NCBI GenBank assembly: GCA_902470915.1
Contig: CABRIB010000108.1
Location: forward strand, 1-5,538
Length of the DNA stretch: 5,538 nt
Direction: 5' to 3'
Source of the DNA: an uncultured Collinsella sp.
GTDB taxonomy: Bacteria; Actinomycetota; Coriobacteriia; Coriobacteriales; Coriobacteriaceae
Under the pieces are notes generated by a model that did no database searches, was not told where the DNA came from, and saw only the letters and a list, made by a program, of their open reading frames with translations. The position numbers and the translations under genes are program-made. This document shows positions 1-5,524 of the stretch, one piece after another. Position 1 is the first letter of the stretch, and every line of letters begins with the position of its first letter.

Positions 1-3
1 GTA

Positions 4-36
4 TCGTCGGCAGCGTCAGATGTGTATAAGAGACAG
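4..36 (+). other. Illumina Nextera (Tn5) adapter contamination
   Basis: These 33 bases match the Nextera Read 1 transposase adapter: the TCGTCGGCAGCGTC tail (4-17) followed by the 19-bp Tn5 mosaic end AGATGTGTATAAGAGACAG (18-36). I recognise this from library-preparation knowledge, and I read no mismatch. It is synthetic, not a biological transposon end, so genomic sequence begins at base 37. Bases 1-3 (GTA) lie outside the adapter and are also suspect. The junction cuts through an MFS transporter gene, so the apparent C-terminus encoded by bases 1-36 must be discarded. Confidence 0.97.
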
Positions 37-1097
37 GTGTTATGGAGCGGGTTGACGACGCCCCATGCCACGCCCAGGGCGATCTGGCCGACGAGCGCCA
101 CGTCCACGTACGGCGTGCCCACGTAGAGCAGGCTTCCCAGGCCCACGGACATAAGCGCCACAAGCAGCGTTTTAAGGCTGACGAGGCGTGGCGGCAAGCG
201 GAGCGCGACCACGGCGCCCAGCACCGCGCCCACGCCGCTGGCCGACGAGAGCCAGCCCATCCATTCGACACCGACGTGCAGGACATCGCGATAGAAGAAC
301 GACTCCAGCGGGTCGAAGGCACCGTAGCCAAAGTTCGAAAGGAAGATAATGCAGAAGAGCAGGGCAAGGACGCTGTTGGTGAAGACGGTCTTGATGCTGG
401 TCGCGAAGGTGGCGCGGGCGGACGTGCCGGGGTTGGGGCGGTTGGCTTGGCTTGCGCGCTCCCCTTCCTCCGCCGAATCGACGTTCTCCTGTCCGGCGAC
501 GCGACCTTCCTGCGGCTTAAATCCCCAGCCGGCAATGAGCGCAAGCAGGGTGAACAGCATCATGAGCACGAACACCGCGCGCGACGATGAAGCCGCCGCG
601 GCAAAGCCGCCCAGCGTGGGTCCGACGATAATGCTCACGTTGGAAAACATGGTGATGGCGGAGTTGATGTCTTTGAGCTCGACGGGGTCGTCGGTGAGGT
701 AGGCCGGATAGGACGTGGCGATGGGCTGGGCGAATCCCATTACAAAACCCAGGAGCACCGCGCCGGCAAGGACCGTCTCGGTCGCGTCGCCAAAGGCGAT
801 GATTGCCGCGCCCGTTGCCAGCGTGCCGACGATGCTCAGCATAAAATGGCGGCGCGGGCCCCAGGCGTCGAGCGCCGCGCCACCCGCAAAGGACCCCAGG
901 ATCACGAAGACGTTCATAAACAGGACGGCGAGCGACGTCGCGACGACCGAGGCGCCGTCCGCATAGGTAAGTGTTCCGATGACGCCGATAAAGTAGCTGG
1001 TTTGGAAGCCGGTGTAGATGAGAAACCGCATTGCCACCAGGCGCTTGGCCTGCGCAGACAGCGATGGTTGGGATTTTGAGATTAGAGATAGGGACAT
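37..1097 (-). CDS. MFS transporter, 3' end missing
   Basis: This is a membrane transporter of the major facilitator superfamily, probably a proton-coupled exporter or importer; the substrate cannot be told. The frame is open from ATG at 1097 to the adapter junction and gives 353 genomic residues. Successive hydrophobic segments cover about residues 24-190 (the first six helices). A charged central loop follows at about 193-232, then further helices from about 237 onward. The loop 2-3 signature is seen as GGAALDAWGPRRH (72-84). SIIVGPTLGGF (155-165) resembles the helix 5 G-P-x-L-G-G motif of this superfamily. MFS proteins usually have about 400 residues, so perhaps the last two helices are missing. 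The start at 1097 is preferred because AAGGAG (1108-1103) lies 5 bases upstream. An in-frame ATG at 1115 has no ribosome site. The gene follows the glucosidase but is separated from it by a strong terminator and has its own candidate promoter, so a role in beta-glucoside use is unproven. Confidence 0.88.
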
Positions 1098-1224
1098 GGG
1101 CGCTCCTTGTTGCATACGAATACGGGCCGCGGGCATTGACCGCCGGCCATCGGCTCAATCTTTCCGTACGCAACGTTAAGGACGCATCGGGCCCCTTCTC
1201 TCCGTCTTCGCCCGGATGAACTAC

Positions 1225-1261
1225 TTGGTAGATTTTAAGGCATGTCCCAAACATCTACCAA
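1225..1261. promoter_or_regulatory. inverted repeat flanking the MFS promoter, possible operator
   Basis: TTGGTAGAT (1225-1233) and ATCTACCAA (1253-1261) are a perfect 9-bp inverted repeat with 19 bases between the arms. The right arm covers the predicted -35 box. The left arm overlaps the end of the -10 box and the expected start site. Half-sites placed this way are typical of a repressor operator, but no regulator gene is visible nearby. The arms could also pair as RNA, so the operator role is inference. Confidence 0.4.
1232..1261 (-). promoter_or_regulatory. candidate promoter of the MFS gene
   Basis: Reading the minus strand, TTGGTA (1261-1256, 4 of 6 to the -35 consensus) is followed after 18 bases by TAAAAT (1237-1232, 5 of 6 to the -10 consensus). 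Transcription would start near 1225 and leave an untranslated leader of roughly 125 bases before the MFS start codon. The position just after the glucosidase terminator supports an independent transcription unit. The spacer is one base longer than optimal and the -35 box is only moderate. Confidence 0.5.
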
Positions 1262-1265
1262 AGCG

Positions 1266-1306
1266 AAAACCACCACAAAGGTACCTGGCCCCTTTGTGGT
1301 GGTTTT
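1266..1306 (-). terminator. intrinsic terminator after the glucosidase gene
   Basis: AAAACCACCACAAAGG (1266-1281) and CCTTTGTGGTGGTTTT (1291-1306) form a perfect 16-bp inverted repeat with a 9-base loop. Its outer pairs are A-tract with T-tract, so it can terminate in both directions. On the minus strand it begins 15 bases after the glucosidase stop codon and closes that unit. It also shields the MFS promoter just downstream from read-through. Confidence 0.88.
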
Positions 1307-1320
1307 GGTGGTTGCTCTAG

Positions 1321-2769
1321 TTAGGCGAGGTCGGCGCCGTTGGATTCGATGACCTTCTTGTACCAGTAGAAGCTGTCCTTGCGGCTGCGGGCCAGTGTGC
1401 CGTTGCCGTCGTTGTCCTTGTCGACATAGATAAAGCCGTAGCGCTTCTTCATCTCGCCGGTCGAGGCACTCACCAAATCGATGCAGCCCCACATGGTGTA
1501 GCCCATCAGGTCCACACCGTCCTCGATGGCAATCTCCATCTGCTTGATGTGCTCGCGCAGGTAATCGATGCGGTAGCCGTCGTGGATCGAACCGTCCGCC
1601 TCGACCTCGTCCACCGCGCCCAGGCCGTTCTCGACGATCATCAGCGGCACCTGATAGCGGTCGTAGACCTCCTCCAGGTAGTAGCGCAGGCCCTCGGGAT
1701 CGATCGCCCAGCCCCAGTCGCTCTTCTTGAGGTACTCGTTGCCGGCGCCGCCAAAGATGTTGCCCTGCTCCAGCAGCACCGGGTCGGCCGTGGCCGTGGC
1801 GCTCATGTAGTAGCTAAAGCTGTAGAAGTCGACCTTGCCGGCTGCCAGCGTAGCGGCGTCCTCGGCCGAGACCTCCACATGCACGCCCTCACGACGCCAC
1901 AGGCTGCGGGCCCACGCCGGATACGCGCCGCGCACCTGAACGTCGCCGCAGTAGAAGTTCATCTCGCGCTGCTGCTTTTGCGCGGCCAGAACATCGGCCG
2001 GGTTGCACGTATGCGGGTAGCAGGCGTTGCCGGCAATCATGCAGCCGATCTTGTTCTGGGGGTCGATCTGATGGCCCATGGTGACGCACTTAGCGCTTGC
2101 CAGGAACTGGTTGTGCAGAGCATCGAAGCGCGCCTGCGGGTCGTCCCAATCGCAGTTGCCAAAGGCCATGGCCGTGTCGGTGGCGTCGGGCACCATGCCG
2201 CCGCCCATCACGCCGCCAAAGCCGCCCATGAGCAGACAGTTGATCTCGTTGAAGGTGAGCCAGTAGCGCACCAGGCCCTGATACTCGGTCATGACGGTGC
2301 GAGCGTAGTTGAGGTAGAACTCGATGAGCTTGGGGTTCTTCCAGCCGCCGTAGTTTTTGGACAGGCCGTAGGGCAGCTCATAGTGGCTGAGGGTAACCAT
2401 GGGCTCGATGCCCTGCTCCTGGCAGGCCTGGAACACACGGCGGTAGAACTCGATGCCGGTCTGATTGGGCTCGGCCTCGTCGCCGTTGGGGAAGATGCGG
2501 CTCCAGTTGATGGACATGCGGTAGCACTTAAAGCCCATCTCGCCAAAGAGCTTAATGTCGTCGAGGTAGTGGTGGTACATGTCCACGGCCTCGTGGCTGG
2601 GATAGTGGTACTGGGGCAGGATGCCGTCGGTGATGTGGCGCGGCTCGGAGACCGTGCCGCCGGTCATGATGTCGGGAACGCCGAGACCCTTGCCGTCCTC
2701 GTTGTATCCACCTTCGCACTGGTTGGCGGCAGTGGCGCCGCCCCACAGAAATCCATCGGGAAAAGCCAT
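1321..2769 (-). CDS. bglA: 6-phospho-beta-glucosidase (glycoside hydrolase family 1)
   Basis: This cytoplasmic enzyme hydrolyses PTS-phosphorylated beta-glucosides (cellobiose, arbutin, salicin type) to glucose 6-phosphate and glucose or an aglycone. The product is 482 residues, the normal GH1 length. Visible features are the N-terminal GH1 signature FLWGGATAANQCEGG (7-21), the acid/base Glu175 in TFNEIN, the nucleophile Glu380 in MIVENG, and the C-terminal phosphate-binding region with Ser434 and KKRYGFIYVD (441-450). That last region follows the spacing of BglA/AscB-type enzymes. Ala435 after the serine, where 6-phospho-beta-galactosidases carry Trp, favours the glucosidase reading (family knowledge). 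The start at 2769 is chosen because AAAGGAG (2781-2775) lies 5 bases upstream and the protein then begins MAFPDGFLWG, as its relatives do. An in-frame ATG at 2847 would add 26 unlikely residues without a ribosome site. It follows the EIIBC gene, but an intrinsic terminator lies between them. Confidence 0.95.
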   Translation of the reverse strand: MAFPDGFLWGGATAANQCEGGYNEDGKGLGVPDIMTGGTVSEPRHITDGILPQYHYPSHEAVDMYHHYLDDIKLFGEMGFKCYRMSINWSRIFPNGDEAEPNQTGIEFYRRVFQACQEQGIEPMVTLSHYELPYGLSKNYGGWKNPKLIEFYLNYARTVMTEYQGLVRYWLTFNEINCLLMGGFGGVMGGGMVPDATDTAMAFGNCDWDDPQARFDALHNQFLASAKCVTMGHQIDPQNKIGCMIAGNACYPHTCNPADVLAAQKQQREMNFYCGDVQVRGAYPAWARSLWRREGVHVEVSAEDAATLAAGKVDFYSFSYYMSATATADPVLLEQGNIFGGAGNEYLKKSDWGWAIDPEGLRYYLEEVYDRYQVPLMIVENGLGAVDEVEADGSIHDGYRIDYLREHIKQMEIAIEDGVDLMGYTMWGCIDLVSASTGEMKKRYGFIYVDKDNDGNGTLARSRKDSFYWYKKVIESNGADLA

Positions 2770-2774
2770 GTCGG

Positions 2775-2781
2775 CTCCTTT
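2775..2781 (-). promoter_or_regulatory. ribosome binding site fixing the glucosidase start
   Basis: AAAGGAG on the minus strand sits 5 bases before the ATG at 2769. It decides between this start and the longer in-frame ATG at 2847, which lies just after the terminator's U-run and has no Shine-Dalgarno sequence. Confidence 0.85.
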
Positions 2782-2850
2782 CGTACGTGTTGGAGTAAGT
2801 TTCGTGGCGGGACCCCTTTTGGCGCACGTGCGTGCCGTCTCGCCCATTTG

Positions 2851-2882
2851 AAAAAAGCTGGCGGGGCGCTCCCCCGCCGGCT
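2851..2882 (-). terminator. intrinsic terminator between EIIBC and glucosidase genes
   Basis: On the minus strand GGCGGGG (2878-2872) and CCCCGCC (2866-2860) form a 7-bp G/C stem with a 5-base loop. Past one C-A mismatch the helix extends by AGC/GCT. A run of six T (2856-2851) follows directly, giving a textbook terminator 26 bases after the EIIBC stop codon. It must either lower glucosidase transcription relative to the permease or be bypassed by antitermination or a promoter in 2770-2850. I see no RAT-like sequence before it and no convincing promoter after it. Confidence 0.88.
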
Positions 2883-2907
2883 TGGTACCGAGTCTTTGTC
2901 GTTTGGG

Positions 2908-4347
2908 TTACTTGGCAGCCTCGGGCTTGTAGGTGACAAACTCGATCGCGAAGCCCACAACGGCACCCACGAGCGAGGCAACGATAGCCCAGATCATGTG
3001 GTTGATGCCGTTAACACCGGAGGGATCGATGAAGGACAGCCAGTTGAAGACGCCCAGACCACCGGACATGTACACCACGGCGCCGGAGAGACCAATGATG
3101 AGGCCACCCACAGCAGAACCGATGCTGGCGTTGATGAAGGCCTTCTTATCGGGCAGGGCGACACCGTAGATAGCGGGCTCGGTGACACCAAAGAAGAAGG
3201 CGGAGATCATGGCCGGCAGCGCGATGCCGCGGAACTTCTCGTCCTTGTTCTTGAGATACATGGCAAAGAGCACGGCGCCCAGCGAGAAGGAGTGGGCGAT
3301 AACGGAGCCCAGGATGTAGTCATGGCCCAGAGTGGACAGGTTGACCAGCGCGATAGGCACAAGCGACCAGTGGAAGCCAAAGATGACCAGGCACATCCAG
3401 AAGGCACCGACGAGGGTGCAGCCCAGGAGGGAGCCGATCATGGGCAGGCCAAACAGCAGCGCGAAGAACTCACCAAGCAGGTTGGTGATGAGCGTGGCGA
3501 TGGGGCCAATGACCAGGTAGCCAAGGGTGACAGTGACGGTGACGACGATCAGCGGGGTGAAGAACATCTTCATAGAAGCGGGCATCCACTTCTTAACCCA
3601 GTGCTCGAGGGTAGAACCGAACCAGATCATGAGAAGAATGGGGATAACGGAGCTGGTGTAACCCGAGGCAGGCATGATGAGCGGCAGGCCCAGGAACGTG
3701 GTGTACCAAGAGAAGGTACCGGCAAAGCCGAGCTCGACGGAGCCGACAACCTCACCCGAGGTCAAGGCAACCATGGTGGGGTACACCAAAGCAAAGGCGA
3801 TGGCCATGCCGTTGAACTCGCTCATCTTGAACTTCTTGGCCGCGGTGTAGCCAAGCACCACGGGCAGGAAGTAGAACATGCCGTCGGCGACGGTGTAGAG
3901 CAGCGTGTAGGCGCCGTCGTTGGCAAAGCTCGGGACCAGGAAGGTAGCGAGCGCCAGCAGGCCCTTCATGATACCGGCGGCGGCGAAGGTGCCGAGCATG
4001 GGGGCGAAGATGCCCGAGATGAGGTCGATGATCACATCGGTAACGCCCTTGGGAGCGGCATCGTCGTCATCGGCGTCGACGGCGCCGCCGTCGCTAAAAC
4101 CGCCGGCCTTGAGAACGGCGTCGTAGACGTCCTCGACAATGTTGCCCACAACAACCTGGTACTGGCCGTTGGCGTGCATGACCTTGATGACGTTAGGCAG
4201 CTCGGAGATTGCCTCGTCATTGGCCTTCGACTCGTCCTTGAGCTTAAAACGAACACGGGTAATGCAGTGTGCGACGCATTTGACGTTGGACTTGCCGCCA
4301 ACTAGCTCTACGATCTGGGCAGCAAGATCGTCGTATTTACCTGCCAT
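2908..4347 (-). CDS. beta-glucoside-type PTS permease, EIIBC components
   Basis: This membrane permease takes up a beta-glucoside and phosphorylates it on entry, supplying the substrate of the neighbouring glucosidase. The product has 479 residues. The EIIB domain (about 1-85) carries the phosphorylated cysteine Cys28 in AHCITRVRF. An acidic linker DADDDDAAPKG (91-101) leads to a multi-helix EIIC domain (about 105-470) with YTSSVIPI (230-237), GFHWSLVPI (324-332) and the glucose-superfamily motif GVTEPAIYGV (387-396). The chain ends right after EIIC (YKPEAAK), so the EIIA domain found at the end of BglF/BglP is absent. The layout and length are those of AscF-type EIIBC proteins, and an EIIA encoded elsewhere must donate phosphate. 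The start at 4347 is chosen because AGAGGA lies 6 bases upstream; a TTG at 4368 lies upstream of that site. Cellobiose, arbutin or salicin are likely substrates, but specificity cannot be read from sequence. Confidence 0.94.
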   Translation of the reverse strand: MAGKYDDLAAQIVELVGGKSNVKCVAHCITRVRFKLKDESKANDEAISELPNVIKVMHANGQYQVVVGNIVEDVYDAVLKAGGFSDGGAVDADDDDAAPKGVTDVIIDLISGIFAPMLGTFAAAGIMKGLLALATFLVPSFANDGAYTLLYTVADGMFYFLPVVLGYTAAKKFKMSEFNGMAIAFALVYPTMVALTSGEVVGSVELGFAGTFSWYTTFLGLPLIMPASGYTSSVIPILLMIWFGSTLEHWVKKWMPASMKMFFTPLIVVTVTVTLGYLVIGPIATLITNLLGEFFALLFGLPMIGSLLGCTLVGAFWMCLVIFGFHWSLVPIALVNLSTLGHDYILGSVIAHSFSLGAVLFAMYLKNKDEKFRGIALPAMISAFFFGVTEPAIYGVALPDKKAFINASIGSAVGGLIIGLSGAVVYMSGGLGVFNWLSFIDPSGVNGINHMIWAIVASLVGAVVGFAIEFVTYKPEAAK

Positions 4348-4353
4348 GATCTG

Positions 4354-4359
4354 TCCTCT
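4354..4359 (-). promoter_or_regulatory. ribosome binding site fixing the EIIBC start
   Basis: AGAGGA on the minus strand, 6 bases before the ATG at 4347, supports that start over the TTG seven codons upstream, because the longer form would translate through the site itself. Confidence 0.75.
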
Positions 4360-4376
4360 CTTTTCCAAATTTCGAC

Positions 4377-4424
4377 AAAAATATCCCCTACCGCGAGCCG
4401 GTACCTTGCCCGCAGTTAGAAACC
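4377..4424 (-). promoter_or_regulatory. possible second RAT/terminator element before EIIBC
   Basis: On the minus strand 4424-4400 begins GGTTTCTAACTGCGGGCA and ends GGTACC. This resembles the flanks of a RAT (GG..., TAACTG..., GGCA, ...ACC) but lacks a normal upper hairpin. The ACC overlaps a small stem, TACCG (4403-4399) with CGGTA (4393-4389), followed after seven bases by TTTTT (4381-4377). An alternative and longer hairpin pairs ACTGCGGGC (4416-4408) with GCTCGCGGT (4398-4390) with two G-U pairs. The position between antiterminator and permease matches the second regulated terminator of the E. coli bgl operon. The similarity is partial. Confidence 0.3.
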
Positions 4425-4443
4425 AAAAAGAATTGTTGCGATT

Positions 4444-4460
4444 GCCGCCGGGCTGGCGGC
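4444..4460 (-). other. GC-rich hairpin just after the antiterminator gene
   Basis: GCCGCC (4444-4449) and GGCGGC (4455-4460) form a perfect 6-bp stem with a 5-base loop, beginning 5 bases after the antiterminator stop codon. On the minus strand the next T-run lies 14 bases further on, so it is not a good intrinsic terminator. It may stabilise the upstream message end or act as a weak attenuator. Confidence 0.4.
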
Positions 4461-4465
4461 TTTAC

Positions 4466-5311
4466 TCACTCGGTCTGCGAAGCCGATCGCAGACGGTTGA
4501 TATGCATCATCAGATACAAGAGCTCCTCGTCCGAGCAGCTCTGTTTGAACTCTTTCTCGAACACGCGGTTGATGGCGTACGCGCACTGGTAGGCCTCGGG
4601 AAAATCGCGGGCAGCCTGCATAAACAGCGAGGAGTTCTCGGTCTGCGTGCACTTGCCCTTACAGAGGCGGCGAACCAAAAAACGCAGGTGCGCAAGAAAG
4701 CGAATGTAGCTGTACGACGCCGTGTCGAGCGAGCAGCCGAGTTGCTTTTCCACGGAATGGGTCACCTCGTCGAGCACGCGGGTGCTCTTCATGATGAAAT
4801 CCATGTCCTTGGCGCGACCCATGCCATCGACCTCGGCGTTAACGATGTGGAGCGCGATGCTCGTGGCCTCGTTCTGACCCAGCTTGGCGCCGGTGTGCTT
4901 TTGCACGATGGCGAGCGCGGCCTGGCCGATCTCGAGCTCGCGCGGGTAGATGAAGGCCACCTCGTGCTCGAGCGGGTTGGGAGCGCTGAGCTGGTCGTCG
5001 TCGCGCTGAACGGCAAACTGCAGGTGATCTGCCAGGATAAAGGGCAGGCCACCGGACAGCTTGCAACCAAGCTGCTGGGATGCGAAGCAGGCAATGTCGC
5101 TTGCCGCGAGCAGAACGTCGTCGGGAAGTGTGCCGACCATATCCTGCAGGCTCTCGGGAACGTTATAGAATTTGCGCTGGATGAGAGACTCATCGGCAAG
5201 CTCGTAGGGCATCTCGTGGAAACCGATGCCCTTGCCAAAGACAACAACCTCTCGACCGTCATCGCTGGCGGCAAGAGCAACGTTATTGTTGATCTTCTTT
5301 AAAATGAGCAT
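4466..5311 (-). CDS. licT: BglG/LicT-family transcription antiterminator
   Basis: This cytoplasmic RNA-binding regulator binds a RAT hairpin in nascent mRNA and prevents an overlapping terminator from forming. Its dimerisation is controlled by PTS phosphorylation. The product has 281 residues, the usual family size. The RNA-binding CAT domain covers about 1-55 (MLILKKINNNVALA at the start, FGKGIGF at 25-31). PRD1 (about 65-170) has His96 in LADHLQF and His155 in ALHIVNAE. PRD2 (about 171-281) has His208 in LAHLRF and His270 in LMMHINRL. The spacings of 59 and 62 residues equal those of the four regulatory histidines of B. subtilis LicT (100/159 and 207/269, from memory), so all phosphorylation sites are present. 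The start at 5311 has GAGGAG (5324-5319) 7 bases upstream. It is the first gene of the bgl-like cluster, and its leader contains a RAT, so autoregulation is likely. The licT symbol denotes family resemblance, not proven orthology. Confidence 0.95.
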   Translation of the reverse strand: MLILKKINNNVALAASDDGREVVVFGKGIGFHEMPYELADESLIQRKFYNVPESLQDMVGTLPDDVLLAASDIACFASQQLGCKLSGGLPFILADHLQFAVQRDDDQLSAPNPLEHEVAFIYPRELEIGQAALAIVQKHTGAKLGQNEATSIALHIVNAEVDGMGRAKDMDFIMKSTRVLDEVTHSVEKQLGCSLDTASYSYIRFLAHLRFLVRRLCKGKCTQTENSSLFMQAARDFPEAYQCAYAINRVFEKEFKQSCSDEELLYLMMHINRLRSASQTE

Positions 5312-5326
5312 GAAAAAACTCCTCGG
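5312..5326 (-). terminator. U-run and SD segment able to pair with the RAT
   Basis: On the minus strand CCGAGGAGT (5326-5318) contains the antiterminator gene's Shine-Dalgarno sequence GAGGAG. With its last base it opens a run of six T (5318-5313), then C, then the ATG. CCGAGGAGT is a perfect 9-base complement of ACTCCTCGG inside the RAT (5395-5387). This pair is the only stem I find that could precede the U-run. Its loop is 60 bases, long for an intrinsic terminator. It could instead block ribosome binding. Confidence 0.5.
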
Positions 5327-5373
5327 ACATCGGCGCTAGACAACGGGCGATATTCCTCGTCTTCTATTATGCG

Positions 5374-5405
5374 CAAGTGATGCCTCCCGAGGAGTAACAA
5401 ACTTG
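5374..5405 (-). promoter_or_regulatory. ribonucleic antiterminator (RAT) hairpin in the licT leader
   Basis: On the minus strand GTTACTCCTCGGGAGGCA (5398-5381) matches the core of BglG/LicT target RNAs (GTTACT, short hairpin, AGGCA). A lower stem CAAGT (5405-5401) with ACTTG (5378-5374) and an upper stem CTCC (5394-5391) with GGAG (5387-5384) around a UCG loop leave the usual asymmetric internal loop with GUUA on one side and GCA on the other. It sits about 60-90 bases before the antiterminator start codon. The binding protein is presumably the neighbouring LicT-like product. Confidence 0.82.
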
Positions 5406-5419
5406 TGAGCACGTGGGCG

Positions 5420-5425
5420 ATTGTA
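5420..5425 (-). promoter_or_regulatory. candidate -10 box of the antiterminator operon promoter
   Basis: TACAAT on the minus strand (5 of 6 to TATAAT) would place the transcription start near 5413, a few bases before the RAT, as expected for BglG-type leaders. The -35 region at 17-19 bases (around TTACGC) is poor. The promoter may be weak or activator-dependent, or the call may be wrong. Confidence 0.4.
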
Positions 5426-5524
5426 GGATGAAACTTGCATGCAGCGTAAGCCCCATTGACGCGAAAGTCCGCCGAACGGTAGGACCTTGATTATCGACTT
5501 CATCCGAACACCTCCCACATTCAT

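Noticed and set aside
18..36. A natural Tn5 or insertion-sequence end
   Set aside because: The 19-bp mosaic end is the engineered version and is joined to the Nextera primer tail, so it comes from library preparation.
1071..1180. Upstream mini-ORFs in the MFS leader (ATG CGT CCT TAA near 1176, and a 23-codon frame from about 1150 overlapping the MFS start)
   Set aside because: They are too short or lack ribosome sites beyond chance purine runs; no pattern such as a run of regulatory codons suggests attenuation.
517..1254. A 245-codon minus-strand frame overlapping the MFS gene
   Set aside because: It overlaps the MFS frame in another phase, is Arg/His-rich rather than hydrophobic, and has no ribosome site. 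The MFS frame in the third phase shows clear transporter motifs.
1549..4305. A 918-codon open frame on the plus strand opposite the glucosidase and permease genes
   Set aside because: It lies wholly antisense to two well-recognised genes, runs through their intergenic terminator, and has the His/Asp/Val/Ala-rich composition typical of the reverse complement of high-GC coding sequence. No domain is recognisable.
1281..4405. GGTACC palindrome recurring in three intergenic regions (1281, 2884, 4400)
   Set aside because: The same hexamer also occurs inside the EIIBC gene near 3716, the flanks differ between copies, and the positions relative to genes are not consistent; this looks like chance.
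4139..5302. A 387-codon open frame on the plus strand opposite the antiterminator gene
   Set aside because: It is antisense to a protein with all four PRD histidines and a CAT domain; it has no recognisable domain and is a shadow of codon bias.
5410..5460. Palindromes CACGTG (5410-5415) and TGCATGCA, and a TTGACG plus-strand -35-like box near 5456
   Set aside because: Such short palindromes are common at this length, and no matching plus-strand -10 box or divergent gene is present in the window.
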